Source: Macrostomum hystrix (lineage: Eukaryota > Platyhelminthes > Macrostomidae). Taken from it: a stretch of 64,000 bases of DNA. The DNA lies in the NCBI GenBank assembly GCA_950097015.1, contig CATNEN010000029.1, positions 7,665,501 through 7,729,500 on the forward strand, in the 5' to 3' direction. The translations under genes were made by a program, and so were the position numbers. Under the pieces are notes generated by a model. It did not search any database. It was not told the origin of the DNA and worked only from the letters and a program-made list of their open reading frames with translations. Of the stretch, positions 46,359 to 59,000 are shown piece by piece (position 1 is the first letter of the stretch; every line of letters begins with the position of its first letter).

Positions 46359-49213
46359 CTATAAAATAAAAATATTAAATGTGAATTCATTAACAAGACA
46401 TATTACTATACATTTATGTACAAAGGCCAGCATAACAGAATTGTCTTGTTGCTTTTTATGAGTTTATGATTGCTAAATTAATTTTCATTACTTTACAATT
46501 CCAGAAACCTGTAACACTTGAAAAAATCTTACTTTTGTCTGCTTTATTTTAGCAAAAAAGCTATTCGTTTATAGAGCCCACAAATAGATAAAAATAGACA
46601 GCTAGTTAAAATGGACAAATAAAGAAAAGTGTCAAACAAACTTTAGTTACTACAAACAAAAAAATGATTTTAATTAGGTAAAAATGCAATATGGATAAAA
46701 CTTTCATTGATTTATTAAAATGCCATAACTAAGGACACAGTGGGGCTTGTATGTATGTATCTAGTTCTGTTCCTAGGAACAAATCAACTGTCCCTAATAA
46801 TTGCCCATTCTATGCCTAGAGCCATAGCCATGCCCCTAGCTATGTGGACTTATGGTATGGCCACTGAGTCCCCAGCTCTGTGCATAGGGTCAAGGTAGCC
46901 ATATCTCTATTTATCTACTACTCCCTTGCCTGGGGACAAAGCAGTTGTCTCTAAATAATGGGCTTTAAATATACTAGGCCTAATGCCTATATTTACAGTA
47001 TATAATGTATCAGTTATTCTTTTAGTCTGCAATTGTGCAGATATGTATGTACCACAATATTAAGATTATTGTATAATGCCTGTAGTAGAAATGTTTAGTT
47101 TAGCACACTGTATGATGGCATATATATATATAGGCCTATATTGTTTTTAACACTTGGCAAGAAGTTTTTATTTACAACCACTAGCAACCAGATTGTATCA
47201 ATAATTGCTATATGCATCAAGAGAAACATTATAAATACACAAAATAAAGATATATGTATGTCCACATAATTGTGCTTTAGTATACTTTATTTAAAGCCCG
47301 TTATTTAGGGATACCTATCATGCCACAATGCCTCTAGATGTGGGAGTAGTAGGTATAGTGTCCCTAGGAACAAAGTTAGATGCATAGCTGCATAAAAATG
47401 CATAAAATGCATTAAAATGGTAACAAAGCAAGGAATATTCATCATTAGTGAAAGTTACTATTTATATTAAAAATGTTGCCATTAAGCATTGGAATTTTGC
47501 AGCTGAACTTGCAAAATATTTTTTAAGATCAGACTTAAAGAGCATAGCACTTGTGCCACAAAAATGAAGCAACATATAGATAAAGGGTACCGGCGATTGG
47601 TTCCCCTTTTATACAATTTGTTTGCCATTAAAATTTATACCAGAATGTGAAAATTCTAGGACATTTAAATGATCTTTGCACTATTTTTGTTGTAACCTAG
47701 ACATTTTGTTACAACTTGAGTAATGAAAATGTAAAAAGCGGTACCCAGAATTTCAGCTACTATGCTAAAAGTATTTTGGAAATATTTTACATACAAGATC
47801 AGGTAACACATGTAAAGAAGCCAACAACCATGACCATGACCGATCTCGACTTCGGATCATGTCTGCTAAAGTCTGCGCACATTTAAAATTTTACAAATGT
47901 GCTTTAGCATTTTAACAAAAATAGTAAATTTGAATATATCACTGATTTACGCATTTCTCCCCGAGAAAATCAGAAGAAATGTTTTTCAGCAGCAGTGTTT
48001 TAGTTCTAGCAGAATTTAAATAATCACTTAACGATGTGATTTATGTTTTATTCGACATAAATCATAAGTATTTAATGTATAAAGTAATGTAATACCAGTT
48101 ATATTTACCCTATTATGTCCAGGGACATAAGAATCTACCTAGTAGTCCCTGTTTTTGTCTAAATTAGTAATTTACTACAAATTATGCTAGTTAAACAAGC
48201 CTATTAACGCATAGAATATTACCTTTTACATATGAACGCAGATCCAATATTACCAGGCGAGGCAAAACTGTTTTCTAAACTTGAAAACAAAGCTAACCTG
48301 TCGGTGTACATACATATACGCCCATACAATAAGATGTATATAAATACTTTTCTTTATGTACGGAAATGCGCACATTCATGTACTAATTATTAGAAGGCCA
48401 GTTTACGTTACAGAAGCAAACTGCGGTTGAATAATGATTCTATTTTATGCATTCTAGCAGATGAATTAGGACTTTTTCAGATTATACTATGAGCTCGTAT
48501 TTGGATGAATAGTAAGTGGATTACTCGTATAAGCAATAAATTTTCTTCTCTTTCAAGCCTAAACTCGTGCTGAACTAGGCTATCTTTTACTACAGGTAAA
48601 CATATGCACTCCTCAATGTAATCTAGTAATAACAAGACAATTAGATACAGTACTTATTTTGACATGGTCAGAATAATAGAAACGAGGAAAAAAACTTGCC
48701 CTTTAAATTAAGAAATTAATTTGACATACGAAACGGCACAAGTATATTATGGCATGGCTAGCGTCGCTCGATAAATTTAAAGGGGTGGTAAAAAAGACAA
48801 AGGACCGGGCTACATCGCAGCGCACAATGCGTGACGATGAGATTGACGATGTGAATTAAAAGCTGTAGACAGAATAGATTTTCAACCAAAATTATATACA
48901 TTAAATATGAACTTGTTTGGTGGAAAATAGTTAAAAAATGCACACAATTAACATTGACGCCAACAAACAGTAGGCTTCCTAGAGACGCAATAGAAAAATA
49001 GACGACATGGACAACGGTGGATGGTCTGTTTCATTGACACGGCCAAGTTTAGCAAAAGAAAACGGACATTATTTCGCGATACACTTGTACAAATGGAACT
49101 TATTTTAAGCTTTAGAAACAAACATCAGTCACTCTTACAGTAACTGTTTTGTAGATATGATTTCTTAAATAAAATGTTGCTATCTGGCCAACTTAGCTAG
49201 GCTATATTCCCTG
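46359..49213. other. AT-rich region, expected to hold the start of the acidic-protein gene
   Basis: No exon could be assigned, although the acceptor at 46359 implies at least one upstream exon. At about 46740-47350 there are scattered copies of words such as tccctaggaacaaa and gcctagagccat. No tandem array or SINE is seen. Confidence 0.45.
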
Positions 49214-49219
49214 TTTATT
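49214..49219 (-). terminator. HMGB poly(A) signal
   Basis: AATAAA on the minus strand, about 75 nt after the HMGB stop codon. Confidence 0.6.
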
Positions 49220-49294
49220 TAATTTGTCGGAGCAGCGTATCACTTGTCCTCAAACAGCGGATTCCCAACGTGGTGTTGACATGACACTTACTCG

Positions 49295-50022
49295 TCATCC
49301 TTCTTCGCTCTCTTCCTCCTCGTCATCTTCGTCTTCCTCTTCATTGGCAGCATTGTTGCTCGACTTGGACCGCTTGGCGCCGGCCTTAAAGCTGCCCTGC
49401 TTGAAAGCAGCCATTTCCTGTAATGGGAAAATTAAGTAGTAAATGCTTTTACAAAATGTTTGTAACTATGCTATGTTACAATGTAAGTTAGCCAAGGCTG
49501 AAATGGCTACTTTACTGAATTTGGCTTAGAGCAAAGCACAGAAAAACTCACCTTCTCATATCGCTGTCGATCGCGAGCGGCCTTTTCTTCAAACTTCTTT
49601 TTGTTGTTGCAATGCTCCCAACGGCGGCCCATTTCCTTAGCGACATCGCCGACTCGCCACTCGGGATTCGCGGCACGCACTTTGGGACGCTCCTCACCGC
49701 AGAAGAAGAAGAAAGCAGAGAGTGGCCTCTTTGGCTGGTTGGGGTCCTTCTGCTTCTTGCGCTTGCGGCCCTTGTCTCCATCGACAGGCACGTAGGTCTT
49801 TATCTCGCGGTTAAACCGTTCCTTGTCGCGGGAAGCCATGTCCTCAAAACGCTTTTTCTCTTTTGGGTTCATTGTTTTCCACTTCTCGGCGCACTTCTTG
49901 GAGAATTCAGTAAACACAACTGGCTCATTAGGATGCTTCTTTTTGTGCTCCTCGCGAATAACTTGCACGAAGCAAGCGTAGGCAGTCATGGCGCCCTTGG
50001 GCTTTGCTGCGTCCTTAACCAT
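49295..50022 (-). CDS. HMGB: HMGB1/2-type high mobility group protein, 2 exons
   Basis: Exons 50022-49552 and 49417-49295 are joined in phase 0, giving 197 aa. HMG box A (residues about 8-80) begins KPKGAMTAYACFVQVIREEH and has the WKTMNPKEKKRFEDMA core. Box B (about 92-160) begins DPNQPKRPLSAFFFF and includes RRWEHCNNKKKFEEKAARD; the intron falls inside its third helix at YEK/EMAAF. A short basic linker and an acidic Glu/Asp tail (about 20 residues) follow. This is the canonical HMGB layout of a nuclear DNA-bending chromatin protein. A clear acceptor (ttcttttttatcag, ending 50062) lies 39 nt upstream of the ATG. Confidence 0.96.
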
Positions 50023-50060
50023 TCTTCAGCTTAGCTCAGGCAGGGAAGCTGGCAGAACAG

Positions 50061-50075
50061 ACTGATAAAAAAGAA
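50061..50075 (-). promoter_or_regulatory. splice acceptor in HMGB 5' UTR
   Basis: ttcttttttatcag on the minus strand, 39 nt before the start codon. It indicates a 5' UTR intron or a spliced-leader site. Confidence 0.5.
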
Positions 50076-52270
50076 GAATGGTAGCAATGCTTTATGAGGT
50101 CACCTTACTAGGCATCGTACTAGGCTTATAAATAAGATATTGCATAAGATAAGTTCATTCTTAGCTTCTGTCACAGCAGTGTGAACTTTAGAACTTTGAC
50201 TTTAGCTTAAAAATAAGGACAACCCTCAGTTTTAACTTGACTAGCCTTAACTTAAATTCAGTGTGGTGCATTCACAATTAGTAACTAATGCATCTTATAA
50301 ACCGATCTAGGCCGATGGCCTAGGCCTAGTAAGCTTATTAAGATTTTAAGCTGTTTGTAAGCTGTAATAAATACTTCAATTATTAGTCTTCTACTTGTAC
50401 TTCTATTATTAGGCCTAGTCTTCTACATTTACTTAATATTGCACTTTTACTATTCCTTTATTACATTTACCTACTAATGGAATACTTATTGGGCAGTTTT
50501 AGCTGTAAATAAAATTGACAAGAAACTAACTGCAATTATATGTTAACTACATAAGTTTAAAAGTTTAAAACCTTAAAAGGCTAGAAAAGTGTATTAAAAT
50601 AAGAAAAGGTTAGGTTCAGATGAAATGCAAGCATTTAGAATACAGCAAGTACTTACTTTTATCTTGTAAGACAAGAAAGTGGATCACAGGGATGCAGTTG
50701 TTTGGAGCCGGTCTGCTTGCGGACAGCGATAAGGGAAGATATTCAGAAGTAAGCAAAATGGCTTGCTTGAAGTCTTATGAAAAAAGAAACGATTCAACGT
50801 GATTACTATTGGCTGCAATATATCACGTGATTAATAGACTAGCCAATAGAAAAAGACGTATATAGTTTTAACAAAACTGCAAAATGAAGGCCTAACCGGT
50901 CTAAATGACACGTTTTTCTTACCGATGTTTAAACATTCTCTGATTATAACGCCCTAATTGCGATTTTTATATTTTCATGATCATTTGTTTTCCACGATGT
51001 TAAAAATATTTATTTATTTAAAAGACACGCCACACGTATAAAGCTAATTTCGTAGATCTATTGTAGACAATACATAGACTCCAAGAGATTAGATACACAA
51101 AATCATAAATATTTTTAGTGTTATAGATAAACTGGTAAACCACATTTTTATAAGTTATTAAGTCAATACTATATTAAATAGTAATATTAAATATTCTAAA
51201 ATACCGAATAAACATTGGATTTCAAATACTTGCATCACATCTCTAATCTGTAGTTTTTTATTTGGAATCCACTAATTTATTTGTGTATCTTATTAATTTG
51301 TCAGTTCTGAATTATTGATGGGTTTATGTATAATTTATGTAACATTTTAAGAAGTCAAGCATTTTATTTAGGACAGCCAAGCTAATTTCGCTAAGATATA
51401 AGATTTATCTTAAGCCTTTATTAGTTTTTTGTAACTCAGAAAACTCAGAGTTAGTAGGAAATTTAATATGCAACAAATTAATTGAAATAAATTCCTTAAG
51501 AAAAAAACGTTTTTCCTACTTTTGTTGAAGAAGTATAAAAAACACCAAAAGTTATCAAAGCTGTAATAAATAAAAATATAGAATTTAGAGATAAAATTAA
51601 AGCAAGTAATAGTCAAAGCATTTTTCCACTCGTGAAGTGTTTGTGTGTATGTGTGGGGCATCTCTGACAGTCATGAGCAGTCAATTAAGTAAAAAAAATT
51701 TATTATCAACATCATCATTTTGCTCTCTGCATATCGCTTTATAGAATATTTGTTAATATTCTATCAGAATTTTGTTTTTTTGTAGTTATTTTTTCATGTG
51801 TGTGTGTTAGTCACATATTTACACCTAGTAAGTTCTAGTTGTTTTAATAGAAAACTTTTAAGTTATGGTCTTACAATCGAAACGACAGATATGAAGATAC
51901 GGCAGCTGATCCATAATTGCAAACCTTGCTTCCCATTTTCTGTTGTTACTCTAAACTGGAACTAGAGGGAAAGAAAATAGAATAAAAAAATTGTTGGAAT
52001 TGATTCATTGATTGTTTTATTTGTTTTATTTGATTTGATTTGCTTGATTTTACTTATTTTGTTGATCCCTCATAGAAATGTTATGCACACTTTGTGAAAT
52101 TCCTCAATTTCTTAGCTCTCGTTTCTTATAGTCTTAAATCAGACAATTTTTTTCTTATATCGTATTTCGCTTAAATGTACTCCTTGGGTCCCTAAGTGGA
52201 ACATTTATCTATAAATATTTAATATTGTATATAAAAAATCAAAGCTTTACTATTAATACTAATAAATAAT
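50076..52270. other. AT-rich spacer upstream of HMGB
   Basis: Should contain the HMGB promoter and any 5' UTR exon. No further gene or array recognised. Confidence 0.45.
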
Positions 52271-52274
52271 TACA

Positions 52275-52550
52275 GAACTAAGGGCACTGGCATGCACATG
52301 ATTTTGTGACAGTGGACCCTCAGCCAGCGAAGAGGCAATTCTGTGCATTCCACTGAATCCTGTGCGCACACGCACACAGATACCATACACAGGCACACAC
52401 TCAGGCAGCGCGTATAGTACACGGCAAACCCCAATCCTTCTTTCCACGGCTGCGCCCCAAATGAATATGGCCTCGCCGCAGATTCGAGCTCAGGGACCGA
52501 GGCAGACGCGTTGGACCGCTTTGCTACGAACCCCCCACCTAGATGCTACA
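52275..52550 (-). mobile_element. tRNA-derived SINE, copy F
   Basis: Reverse copy with head ggggggttcgtagcaaagcgg and B-box gagctcgaatc on the minus strand. It carries an internal deletion of the body around the gatgagaaagtca motif. The minus-strand 3' end is followed by AT-rich aattatttatta. Confidence 0.8.
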
Positions 52551-53026
52551 TCGTGGTGAGAATGTTGAGGAACCAGTCTGGATTGAGCTTTAAGGGTTGA
52601 GTATTTGTTTTAGAAAAAATTATTTGCGATAAGTATTAGCGATACAGTCTTGTTTGATAGTTGTGTCTCATAAGTTGTTAGACTTCTCCATAGGCATCGA
52701 AAAGTAATAATAAGGTTTGTAGAGTAATTAGTTGCCGTTTATTTGAACAACACGCAGCTTGACTAAATAGTACGGGACAAAAAATTCAATAGAGGAAAAA
52801 AGTAAACACGTCGTGCTAACTGATCACAGACTTGGCAAATAACTTATTTGCAATCGAATAGATAATTAACAGAAGTATTTTTTTGATTTCGCATTGTCAT
52901 GAATTGGTCTTTTTAATATTTATGTATGAATCCGTTAAGTATATACATGCTTAATATTAAACAGTGCATTATGCCAGCTATTTGTGCTCTATCCGCAATC
53001 GTGTTTGCTCCAACGTACAATGGGCT
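52551..53026. other. spacer and likely 3' UTR of the GABA-B receptor gene
   Basis: Immediately downstream of the receptor stop codon on its strand. ATTAAA at 52912-52917 (minus) is a possible poly(A) signal. Nothing else seen. Confidence 0.45.
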
Positions 53027-56000
53027 TCAACTGCGTGACTCGCCAGCAGCCACTCCCTGCACCGACATTCCAGCTGTGGCCTGCATCGCCATCTCGATGT
53101 TATCGACTCGAGACGGTCCGTGCTTAATCAGCATGTAGATCTGCAGATTGGATTGTAAAAATCTATCAGATTTAGCTCGGCAATGACGATTCAGATGAAT
53201 ACCTTGATCGAAGGTACAACTACGAGTACGAGTACTAAAGTAGAAGGGCAGAAGAGTCTGGACTCTGAATACTCAATGCAACAGCTGCAGCTTTAGTACT
53301 TCAGCATGTGATATATGACGTGTTTTTCTATTGAATTTTTAGTTATTTAGATGCCATTTAAAGAGGATTTCAACAGTAGAAATACCCACGCTATTTTTCC
53401 CCTGGGGAAAAGCCACGGTGGTATTTCAAGTCACCACTACCTACTTCACGATATAGCTCCCAAACATAATCACCGATTTTCGTGAAATCGAAATTCTCCA
53501 CCTTTTACGATGAACATAATTTCAATAATCTGAGTCCATCTGTCGTAGGGACATTTGTTCTCAGCACGGCAACAAAAGCAGCCGTCTCTGAGATGCAGAT
53601 CGGGTGGATTTGTTGAAGGTCCCGCCGGTCACCGCCGGTTCTGCAGACAGTGATGAATTAGACCCTGGTGACTAATATGCCCACAACGAGCCGACGATTC
53701 GTTGATTTTTGGAAGATCGTCCACCGATGCATAGGATAGATATCACAATAATTGATCGGATAAAGCGGAAAATTTTAGCGCGTGTTCTGCACTTTTCGCT
53801 TGAATATTTTGGAAGATACAGGAAAAGAAATTGTGTATTAGAAATAATCACGCATGTGGTATTGCTGTTTATTTAATGAAATTAGTGTAGCTTTATTTTC
53901 CTAGATGGATTTTGTCTATGTCCCAGCCCAATCGCAAAATGCTATTTTTCGATGACATAAGAAAAGTAAGGACCACTAGAAGAAGATGGACGGGACACTT
54001 CGTTTCTTGGAAAAATATTACTCGTAAGCGCTGATTTTCACGTAAAAATGCACTAGCGAGATAGGAATTTTTCAAATTTTTCACGTTAAAGTGGTGATAA
54101 CTTCTTATTGCAAGCAGATCCAATGCTTTTCTTATGATATATCTTGCAAAACATGTTGCTTCAACGAATTTTAGAAAGTTTAATTTATGAATAAATGCCT
54201 GCGTATCTTTTTAAATCAACTCGAAGATCACATGCTCAAATTGCTTCATCTAGGACACTAATTGTCTCACCTTGCTCCCGAACACAAGCAGCAGTGTGGT
54301 GCTGGAGCACAGAATGATGCAGGTGGACACCAGCACAATGCGCAGCTCCTGGCTCCATGAGGGCATGGCAAACACTAGCACAACTCCAATGAGTCCCATC
54401 ACCAGGGTGTTGTAGACACAGACTCCAATCTTTTTTGAATCGTTGAGAGCATCCACCTGGACTGTGCGCGTCTCCCAGGCGAAGAAGATGCCGAAAATAA
54501 GTAGAAATCCTAGAGATAAAGAAGAAAATTAATTTGAATTCAAATTTGTGTTTTCGGTTGGCATGACTACTATGAGTAGTTGGCGTACCCTTGACGCCAA
54601 TCTCGATGCCGATCCAAATGTTCAAATAGTTGCAGACGCACTCGTCAATAGTTCCACGCAGTAGCGAGCCCTGGTCAGTTTCCTGAGGTTGTCGCAATAA
54701 ATGGGTTCTTTAAGAGTCACACGAGCTTAATCAAATAGTCCGAATGATACTCACCACGGCGAGCAGCACAGTTTTCTGCACTTGAATAGGATCCACAGCG
54801 GCCCAGATGCTCAGAATGGCAACGTCCACAGCCAGTACAGCCAGGATAACAGCGAACAGGTGTGAATCTTTGATGGCCTGATAATAATATTAAAAAAAGA
54901 ATTGCAGAATGACTGCAGGAAATTGCTCATCATTTGATATGCGAGGAGGCAATTCGGCCCATTTCGCTGACTCCCTGAGATGCACACACTCACACTGCTG
55001 TGTACATCTTGCTCTGATTTTCTCATCGTCAGGCAGTGCATGTACACTCTTACTGTCTTGGAGGTTGGCCCTCAAAGGGCAAGCCCCCAAGCCCCGCAAG
55101 CCTTATCTCCGTGGCTGCAGCCCCAAATAAATGTGGCCTCGCCGCGGAGTCGAGCTCAGGGATCCTGGTGAGAGAGGCAAACGCGTTAGCCGCTCTGCCA
55201 CTCACCCCACTTGATGACCTGATTGATTGAATGCAAGATATCTCGTAGCTTAAATATTTCATTTCTGTGTTTCTACTGTGAAATACTATAAGCCAGCGTG
55301 TGAGGCGGGTGTAGAAGGCCAGGGTGTGAGGTGTGTGTAGAAGGCCAGGGTGTGAGGTGGGTGTAGCAGGCCAGGGTGTGAGGCGGCTGTAGCAGACCAG
55401 GGTGTGAGGTGGGTGTAGCAGGCCAGGGTGTGAGGTGGAGGTGGGTGTAGCAGGTCAGGGTGTGAAGTCGATGTATGAAGGCAAGGCTTCCTAATATGTT
55501 GTACATTAGCTGTTTAGCTTAGTGCATGATCTTTTCACAGTTCAGTGACTATAATTATAAAATCGAGGGAGGTTTTACTCTTTAAATTGCAGCTTTGAAG
55601 AATGATTTTGAAGAATGAAGAATGAAGAATGATTAATCAACTAGAATCATGCTTATTCATCCGATAGAAATCACACGCGATAGAGTTTAAAATGCACACG
55701 GCCACTGCATCTTTTGTTACACAATCCAGGGTTTTCAGTAACAGGCAGCTGCATGCGTCTGTTGTTAAAAGACTTTAAACTTTTTTTACTTTTTAGTCAG
55801 TGAAGCAAAAGTAATTGGATTCGCATGCTCATTTGCAATCTTTACTTTAGTTTTTACGCCTTTGAAATAACCTCCTGTGTTCTTATAGATTTATCACAAT
55901 TCAGCCAACAGGAATTAAAATTCATTCTGAATAATATTTTCAAAGCCGAAAAATCCCACAGAAGCTTAACTAATACTTAGAAGCTTAGAAGCTTCACACT

Positions 56001-59000
56001 AATTCTTAGAAGCTTCACTAATCCTCATGAGCTTCAATAATCCTCAATAGTTTTACTAATCCTTAGAAGCTTAAAAGCTTCCTCAATCGTTTCACACCAG
56101 AAGCTTCACACTAATCCTCAGATGCGTCACTAATCGTCACGAGCTTTAATAATACTCAATACTTTCACAAATCCTCAGAAGTGTCACAGAAATGTCCACA
56201 GAAGCTTCATGCATCATAGCAAAGCTCGTTCGTGACAGGATACAGCATGGGAGGATCAAAATCATAGCATCATCACTATAAGTTGAGTCTAGTCCATAAA
56301 TTGGAGCACTAAAGGTAGTCCGCAGGTTTTACGTGTCTGAGGCATCATAACTTTGTCACGTCTAACTTTCCAGATCCAATTTCTGGAGTGCTTTTATTTA
56401 TAGATCGACAGAATGTATGTATATGCTGACCTAATTGAAAAAACGTAATCTTATATAGAACTTTATGGCGAATTAATGACCTTTGCGCCAATTCTGTGCT
56501 CAAATTTGGTTCGTTCTAAATTTATTCAATTCACTCCCTGCTGAGAGTTTTTATTCAGTTTAGAATAATATAATTCAAAAGAGATGTGTTCCCATAGTCT
56601 ATGGGTTCATGGAGTTGTGTTCCCACAGTCTATGGGTTGATGAAGTTGTGTTCCTGTAGTCTATGGGTTGATGGAGTTGTGTTCCCATAGTCTATGGGTT
56701 CATGGAGTTGTGTTCCCATAGTCTATGGGTTGATGGAGTTGTGTTCCCATAGTCTATGGGTTCATGGAGTTGTGTTCCCATAGTCTATGGGTTCATGGAG
56801 TTGTGCTCCCATAGTCTATGGGTTCATGGAGTTGTGCTCCCATAGTCTATGGGTTCATGGAGTTGTGCTCCCATAGTCTATGGGTTCATGGAGTTGTGCT
56901 CCCATAGTCTATGGGTTCATGGAGTTGTGCTCCCATAGTCTATGGGTTCATGGAGTTGTGTTCCCATAGTCTATGGGTTGATGGAGTTGTGTTCCCATAG
57001 TCTATGGGTTGATGGAGTTGTGTTCCCATAGTCTATGGGTTCATGGAGTTGTGTTCCCATAGTCTATGGGTTCATGGAGTTGTGTTCCCATAGTCTATGG
57101 GTTCATGGAGTTGTGCTCCCATAGTCTATGGGTTCATGGAGTTGTGCTCCCATAGTCTATGGGTTCATGGAGTTGTGCTCCCATAGTCTATGGGTTCATG
57201 GAGTTGTGCTCCCATAGTCTATGGGTTCATGGAGTTGTGCTCCCATAGTCTATGGGTTCATGGAGTTGTGCTCCCATAGTCTATGGGTTGATGGAGTTGT
57301 GTTCCCATAGTCTATGGGTTCATGCAGTTGTGTTCCCATAGTCTATGGGTTGATGGAGTTGTGTTCCCATAGTCTATGGGTTGATGAAGAACTCGTAGTG
57401 TTCTCATCGTTGATTCTAAAAGGTCTCAAATTGGGATTCGAGTGCACTAAAAAGACTCACAACTCGGCGCAGTTTGACGTTGGTGAAGATTTTGTGCACT
57501 CGCCAGGTCTTGGCCAGCATGGCGCCAAACGCGCACGAGTAGCCGAAGGCCAGCAGGGCGGCCTGCAGCCAGCACAGGGCGGCCCTGGTCTGCCAGAAGG
57601 AGTTCACTGCCATCACAATGCAGGAGGCGTAGCACAGTAGGCAGCCCAGGCCAATCACATTGTTCACGTAGGGGCTGCTCAGCTTGATGAGGCGCAGCTC
57701 GCGGAAGCGAAAATTCACCACCACAGCGGTCGCAGAAAGAGCCACCCCGACGGACGAGACGGCGATGACGGAGACTGCGCTGGGCCAGCTGAGCTGCAGG
57801 CGCTGGGTGAGCACCCCGGGACTGTCCACCGGGGGCGTCCCGTCTGACCCGGGTGGTGGCGGTTGAGATTCGTGAGAATTGTATTGAGATTTGTGAGAAT
57901 CGTGTAGATTCGTGAGAATCGTGTAGATTCGTGAGAATCGTGTAGATTCGTGAGAATCGTGTAGATTCGTGAGAATCGTGTAGATTCGTGAGAATCGTGT
58001 AGATTCGTGAGAATCGTGTAGATTCGTGAGAATCGTGTAGATTCGTGAGAATCGTGTAGATTCGTGAGAATCGTGTAGATTCGTGAGAATCATGCTCACC
58101 TGGAAACCAAATTTCGGCTGTCCAATTAGCCTTCTCTGTCGATGGATCGTATGTACCAACCAAATGGCGTTTCAGACCTACAAATTAGGCAGTACGTGTC
58201 AATTTCAGTCTAACAGGTGACAGTCTCGAATCTAACAGGTGAAAGTCTCGAATCTAACATGTGACAGTCTCGAATCTAACAGGTGCCAGTCTCGAATCTA
58301 ACAGTTGAAAGTTTCGAATCAGTTTAGCCGATGACATTGCATAGATATTTAATCTGTCAGAAGACACAAAATTGAAAACAGATAAATTGTGTCTCTAGGC
58401 GAAAGATTCTTGGCAAATAGACAAATTGATTTTAAGGTAAAAAATTCGCCGCTCGAGTACTTACCCCTGAGCTGATAGAACAGTGCCACAGATGACCTGT
58501 CTCCATTACGGTCGAAGAACACCCGGCCCTATAAAAAGAAATATTTTTTATGTTTTTGGTGTTTGTTGTCAGAACCTGGAATCTCACCCACATGGGCACA
58601 TACGCTCGTATTCTCACCGACAATCCCATGAAGTCGAGCTGCTTGAGGTTGTTAAACAAGGCCGCTTTGAACGAGGAATTATTGAGCTCCAAACTCTCGG
58701 TATAGTTGAAGCTTCGGAGCGTCTCATTCAAAGCAAGCGCGGCGGACATGACGGAGTCGAACCGCAGATCAAAGCCGTTGATTGTCTTCGGCGTAGCGAT
58801 GGGCGCGAAGCTGGGATAGGCTGATAGGAATGCGCTGAATATTTCGGCTAGGTCTAGCGAGGGATGGGAGAACAATACCGTTAAGTATCAGCTGAGACTG
58901 AGGAAAAGTGTCAGGTGATTTAGAAGTGTCAAATGAGTTAGAAGTGTCAGGTAAGACGGATAAGTGTCAGGTAAGACGGTTAAGTGTCAGGTAAGACGGT

